Source of the DNA: CAIXZV01 sp963697365
GTDB taxonomy: Bacteria > Chloroflexota > Limnocylindria > Limnocylindrales > CSP1-4
Assembly (NCBI GenBank): GCA_963697365.1
Contig: CAVONT010000008.1
Span: forward strand, 186,001 to 250,000
Direction: 5' to 3'
Length of the DNA stretch: 64,000 bases
Of this stretch, positions 61,280 to 64,000 are shown in pieces (positions within the stretch are counted from its first letter, which is position 1; every line of letters begins with the position of its first letter). The notes below the pieces were generated by a model. The model worked only from the letters and a program-made list of their open reading frames with translations. It made no database searches and was not told the DNA's origin. The translations under genes were made by a program, and so were the position numbers.

Positions 61280-62662
61280 ATGCCCGGTCCCCACGTGTCC
61301 CCCATCCTGGTCGCTGACACCGGCGAGTCCATCGACGGCCGGCGCCTGCTGGCCGAGGCGGTGGGCTTCGGGCGCGCGCTCCGGTCTGCCGGGCTCCAGG
61401 TCGACCTGGGTGCCGCCATCGACTTCGCCCGGGCGCTCACCCTTGTCGACATGGGCCGCCGGGAGCAGGTCCGCGATGCCGGTGCCGCCATGTTCGTGCG
61501 GCGCAAGGACGACCGCGAGGTCTACGACCGCGTCTTTGCCCAGTTCTGGCGCCGGCGCGGCCGCACGCTCGCGAACCCGGATCGACTCGAGGCCGTTCCC
61601 GATGCCGACCGCGACGAGGGCGAGCCGGGAGCGAGCGAGGAGCTGGCCGAGGGCACGGGCGCCACGCTCACCGAGCTGGCCACGATGGGCGTCCAACTCG
61701 CGGGTGATGCCGAGGAGGGCGGCGAGATCGAGGGCGAGACGATCTCCCCCGATGCCTGGTCCCGGGGGGATGTGCTGCGCCATCGCGACTTCGACCGCAT
61801 GACCGCCGCCGAGCTGCGCGACGCCGAGCGCTTCGTGGACCTGCTGCGCCCGAGGCTGGAGCGGCGCCGGACCCGCCGCCACGAGCTCCACCCGCACGGC
61901 CGGCGCCTCGCGCCGAGGGCGATGTTCCGGCGCAACCTGGCCACGGGGGAGCTGACGGAGTGGGTCTGGCGGCGCCAGGTCCGCGAGCCGCGCCAGCTCG
62001 TCGTGATCTGCGACATCAGCGGCTCCATGGAGCGCCACTCCCGCCTCCTCCTCCGCTTCGCCCAGGCGCTCGCACGGACCAACGAGGTCCGCACCGAGTC
62101 GTTCGTGTTCGGCACGCGCCTGACACGGGTGACCCGCCTGATGAAGGATCGGGACCGCGACCGTGCCCTCGCGCGCGTGGCCGACACGGTCACCGACTGG
62201 GCGGGCGGCACGCGCATCGGCGAGTCCTTCCGGCAGTTCAACCGCCAGTGGGCGCGGCGGACGCTGCGCTCGTCGGGCGTGGTCATCATCGTGTCCGACG
62301 GCTGGGACCGGGGCGATCCTGCGCTGGTCGCTGCCGAGACCGCGCGGCTGCGCCGCAACTGCCACCGCCTGGTCTGGCTGAACCCGCTCGCCTCGTCGCC
62401 CGGCTACCAGCCGCTCGCGGCGGGCATGAAGGCCGCGTACCCGTTCATCGACGACTTCCTGCCCGCCGGAACCCTCGCGTCGCTCGAGCGTCTGGGGGAG
62501 GTGCTCGCGGGTGCCTCGCAGGGCTCGTCCCGACGGGGGGCCGCGGTGACCCACGCGACCACGGTCACCCCGTCGCTGGGGCTGGTCGCCCCCGAGGCCG
62601 CAGCACCGCGAGCCCTGGGCTCGGACAAGGTCGCGGCCGACCAGGCCCGGCCGCTGCGCTAG
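61280..62662 (+). CDS. VWA domain protein, CoxE-like
   Basis: 460 residues from ATG 61280. The N-terminal half (about 1-210) is helical and charged; the VWA domain (about 235-400) carries the metal-ion site DxSxS in VVICDISGSMERHSRLLLRF, Thr in WAGGTRIGESF and Asp in IIVSDGWDRGDP. CoxE proteins act with MoxR-type ATPases (here at 59467) to mature or load metal cofactors of molybdenum CO dehydrogenases and related enzymes. The tail is Ala/Val-rich and probably disordered. The XdhC-like gene follows after 15 nt, in line with molybdenum-enzyme maturation. Confidence 0.9.
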   Translation: MPGPHVSPILVADTGESIDGRRLLAEAVGFGRALRSAGLQVDLGAAIDFARALTLVDMGRREQVRDAGAAMFVRRKDDREVYDRVFAQFWRRRGRTLANPDRLEAVPDADRDEGEPGASEELAEGTGATLTELATMGVQLAGDAEEGGEIEGETISPDAWSRGDVLRHRDFDRMTAAELRDAERFVDLLRPRLERRRTRRHELHPHGRRLAPRAMFRRNLATGELTEWVWRRQVREPRQLVVICDISGSMERHSRLLLRFAQALARTNEVRTESFVFGTRLTRVTRLMKDRDRDRALARVADTVTDWAGGTRIGESFRQFNRQWARRTLRSSGVVIIVSDGWDRGDPALVAAETARLRRNCHRLVWLNPLASSPGYQPLAAGMKAAYPFIDDFLPAGTLASLERLGEVLAGASQGSSRRGAAVTHATTVTPSLGLVAPEAAAPRALGSDKVAADQARPLR

Positions 62663-62677
62663 GAAAGGGATCACGCG

Positions 62678-62917
62678 ATGCAGGAGCTCCTCGACATCCT
62701 CGACGGCTGGCGTGCCGAGGGTGCCGGTGTCGGGCGTGCGATCGTGATCCGGACGTTCGGCAGTGCTCCACGACCGGAGGGGGCCGTCCTGCTGGTCGCC
62801 GATGATGGCCGGATCGCCGGGTCCGTGTCCGGCGGCTGCGTGGAGGCGGCAGCGGCCGAGGAGATCCGGGCAGCGCGTGCCAGCGGTCGCGCCCGGGTGA
62901 TCCGGCGATCCCGCTGA
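62678..62917 (+). CDS. XdhC/CoxI-like protein, truncated at a sequence junction
   Basis: Only the N-terminal XdhC-CoxI domain is present: AIVIRTFGSAPRPEGAVLLV and IAGSVSGGCVEAAAAEEIRA, normal for molybdenum-cofactor sulfuration/insertion chaperones of about 250-350 residues. After about residue 76 (ARVIR) the similarity ends and a stop follows at 62915-62917. A good AGGAAAGGG ribosome-binding sequence precedes ATG 62678. The break coincides with the end of an unrelated gene on the other strand, so the true C-terminus has been lost at the junction. Confidence 0.85.
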   Translation: MQELLDILDGWRAEGAGVGRAIVIRTFGSAPRPEGAVLLVADDGRIAGSVSGGCVEAAAAEEIRAARASGRARVIRRSR

Positions 62918-63412
62918 AGAGATGCGGATCGGTGAGCGCGCGCTTCAGCGTGTGGTTCTCGCTTCGGAGCCGCTCGGCGAAGGCCGTCGACGCTCGAGCC
63001 GAGGACCTCGAGCCCGCCGGGATCGAGCGCCGGCGAGGCCGGCGTCGCGCACGAGGTGGATGCTCGCGCGCTTCTTCGTGCTCGCCTCGGTGAGGATGAG
63101 CGTCCCCGCGTCGTCGAAGTCGAACGCGGCGAGCCCGAGCTTTCCCGGAATCGGCGCGCCGGGCGGCTTCCACTTGAACCTCCCGCGACCATGAGGTGAA
63201 TGACGAGGTGAGAGCGTCGCCGAGCGCCCGAGGACGATGCGCTTGCCGACCCGCGAGACTCGCGCGACCTCGCGACCGTTGACCGAAGCGAGCGGCGGCT
63301 CGGCGGTGCGAAGGACGAACGGGCTCGCGAGGCGGACGCGTTCGAGCGTGCGACCCACCGTCTCGGGCGCGATGTGCTCGACGTAGACGTCGACGTCGGG
63401 GAGCTCCGGCAT
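62907..63412 (-). CDS. Fpg/Nei-type DNA glycosylase, truncated (frameshifts)
   Basis: Starts at the ATG at 63412 with the family N-terminus M-P-E-L-P-D-V, where Pro2 becomes the catalytic amine and Glu3 the proton donor. Further conserved pieces: ASPFVLRTAEPPLASVNGRE, the KLGLAAFDFDDAGTLILTEA segment, ALDPGGLEVLGSSVDAFAER (after a frame change near 63030) and TDPHLFSGI, where homologues continue into the H2TH domain (IGNAYSDEIL). Here similarity stops at 62907, at the junction with XdhC, so about the last 100 residues including the zinc finger are missing. Extra frame breaks near 63195 too. Confidence 0.75.
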
Positions 63413-63445
63413 GACGGGCGACCGATTAGACTCTATCCGACCGAC

Positions 63446-63474
63446 TTGACGTCGCGTCGTGGGCGCTGTAGCGT
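63446..63474 (+). promoter_or_regulatory. Promoter with -35 TTGACG and -10 TAGCGT
   Basis: TTGACG at 63446-63451, a 17-bp spacer, TAGCGT at 63469-63474, and GTG 63481 six bases further on; the best full promoter match in the window, again with leaderless spacing. Confidence 0.6.
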
Positions 63475-63480
63475 GAGGCC

Positions 63481-63967
63481 GTGGCCGACGTCCGGGTGCG
63501 AACGATGCACGCTCGGCGATCTCCGAGGCGGTCGCGAAGCTCGCCGGGCGCCTCGTGCGCATGCACCACGCCTTCGATCCCGAGCGGTTCCTCCACCTCG
63601 AACACCCCGAGGCGGGCTACGCGCGCTACTTCGCTTCCGAGCTCGAGAGCGAGGACGTCGTCCTCGTCGTCGCCGAGGTCGCGACGGCGCCGATCGTCGG
63701 CTACGCCTACGGGAGGCTCGAGCCGCGGAGCTACAACGAGCTCCTCGACGCGTGCGGCAAGCTGCACGACATCTACGTCGACGAGAGCGCGCGCGGCAGC
63801 GGCGTGGGCGAGGCCCTCCTCCGGGAGGCCATGCGCCGGCTGCGCGAAGAAGGGCGCTCCGCGGGTCGTCCTGCTCACCGCGGTCCAGAACGAGGCCGCG
63901 CAGCGGCTGTTCGCGCGCGCTCGGCTTCCGGACGACGATGCTCGAGATGACGGCCGAGCTCCGGTGA
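63481..63967 (+). CDS. GNAT family N-acetyltransferase (several frameshifts)
   Basis: Starts at GTG 63481. In order across three frames: VADVRVRTMHA, then ISEAVAKLAGRLVRMHHAFD, HPEAGYARYFASELESEDVV, LHDIYVDESARGSGVGEALL (acetyl-CoA loop G-S-G-V-G), APRVVLLTAVQNEAAQRLFA and LGFRTTMLEMTAELR, ending at 63965-63967. Frame changes near 63510, 63855 and 63925. About 160 residues. It reads outwards from the truncated Fpg gene, divergent by 68 bp. Substrate unknown. Frameshift density is higher here than in most of the window. Confidence 0.78.
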
Positions 63968-64000
63968 CGCGGTAGGGTCGGCTGGCGCGGCGCGTCATCC

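Overview
The window is about 64 kb of very GC-rich bacterial chromosome, densely packed, with frequent ATGA/GTGA stop-start overlaps. Gene content (DUF4032 protein, a split coenzyme-B12 acyl-CoA mutase with its GTPase chaperone, a Tat-exported [NiFe] uptake hydrogenase, carAB, MoxR/VWA and XdhC-like proteins, abundant ECF sigma/anti-sigma pairs) fits a high-GC member of the Chloroflexota or a similar deep soil or freshwater lineage. That placement is inferred from content and style; no rRNA is present.

Layout. 1-5 kb: end of an unknown gene, GNAT, DUF4032 kinase-like protein, nitroreductase/hydrolase pair, J-domain fusion. 5-19 kb: a large mutase subunit whose substrate residues look like isobutyryl-CoA mutase, a CarH-like B12 light-sensor domain without DNA-binding domain, DinB, glycosyltransferase, ArsR-thioredoxin, threonine dehydratase, folE, then the small mutase subunit, MeaB, 3-hydroxyacyl-CoA dehydrogenase and thiolase, ending in tRNA-Lys. 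19-24 kb: KdpD/KdpE-like two-component system next to a KimA-like APC transporter (probable potassium module). 25-30 kb: hydrogenase operon (small, large, cytochrome b, protease) running into a seven-haem cytochrome c. 30-35 kb: YceI, HtrA-type protease, second two-component system. 35-40 kb: carA-carB behind two tandem PyrR-type RNA sites and a leader peptide; carB carries an in-frame minisatellite. 40-54 kb: ferritin, self-regulated DUF5937/ArsR repressor with two matching operators, M16 peptidase pair, two ECF sigma/anti-sigma pairs, SRAP and rhomboid proteins. 54-59 kb: a giant Ig-repeat surface protein with TasA-like secreted proteins. 59-63 kb: a MoxR ATPase and VWA protein separated by a Phd-PIN toxin-antitoxin module, then a truncated XdhC-like gene. 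From about 62,906 onward the sequence switches to truncated Fpg and GNAT genes, probably a chimeric join or rearrangement.

Two window-wide signals stand out. First, many first-in-operon genes have a TAnnnT -10 box only 6-9 nt before the start codon, implying widespread leaderless transcription. Second, many conserved genes carry one-base frameshifts, mostly single extra bases, where both halves match the family; I read these as sequence errors rather than decay and annotate them as single genes.
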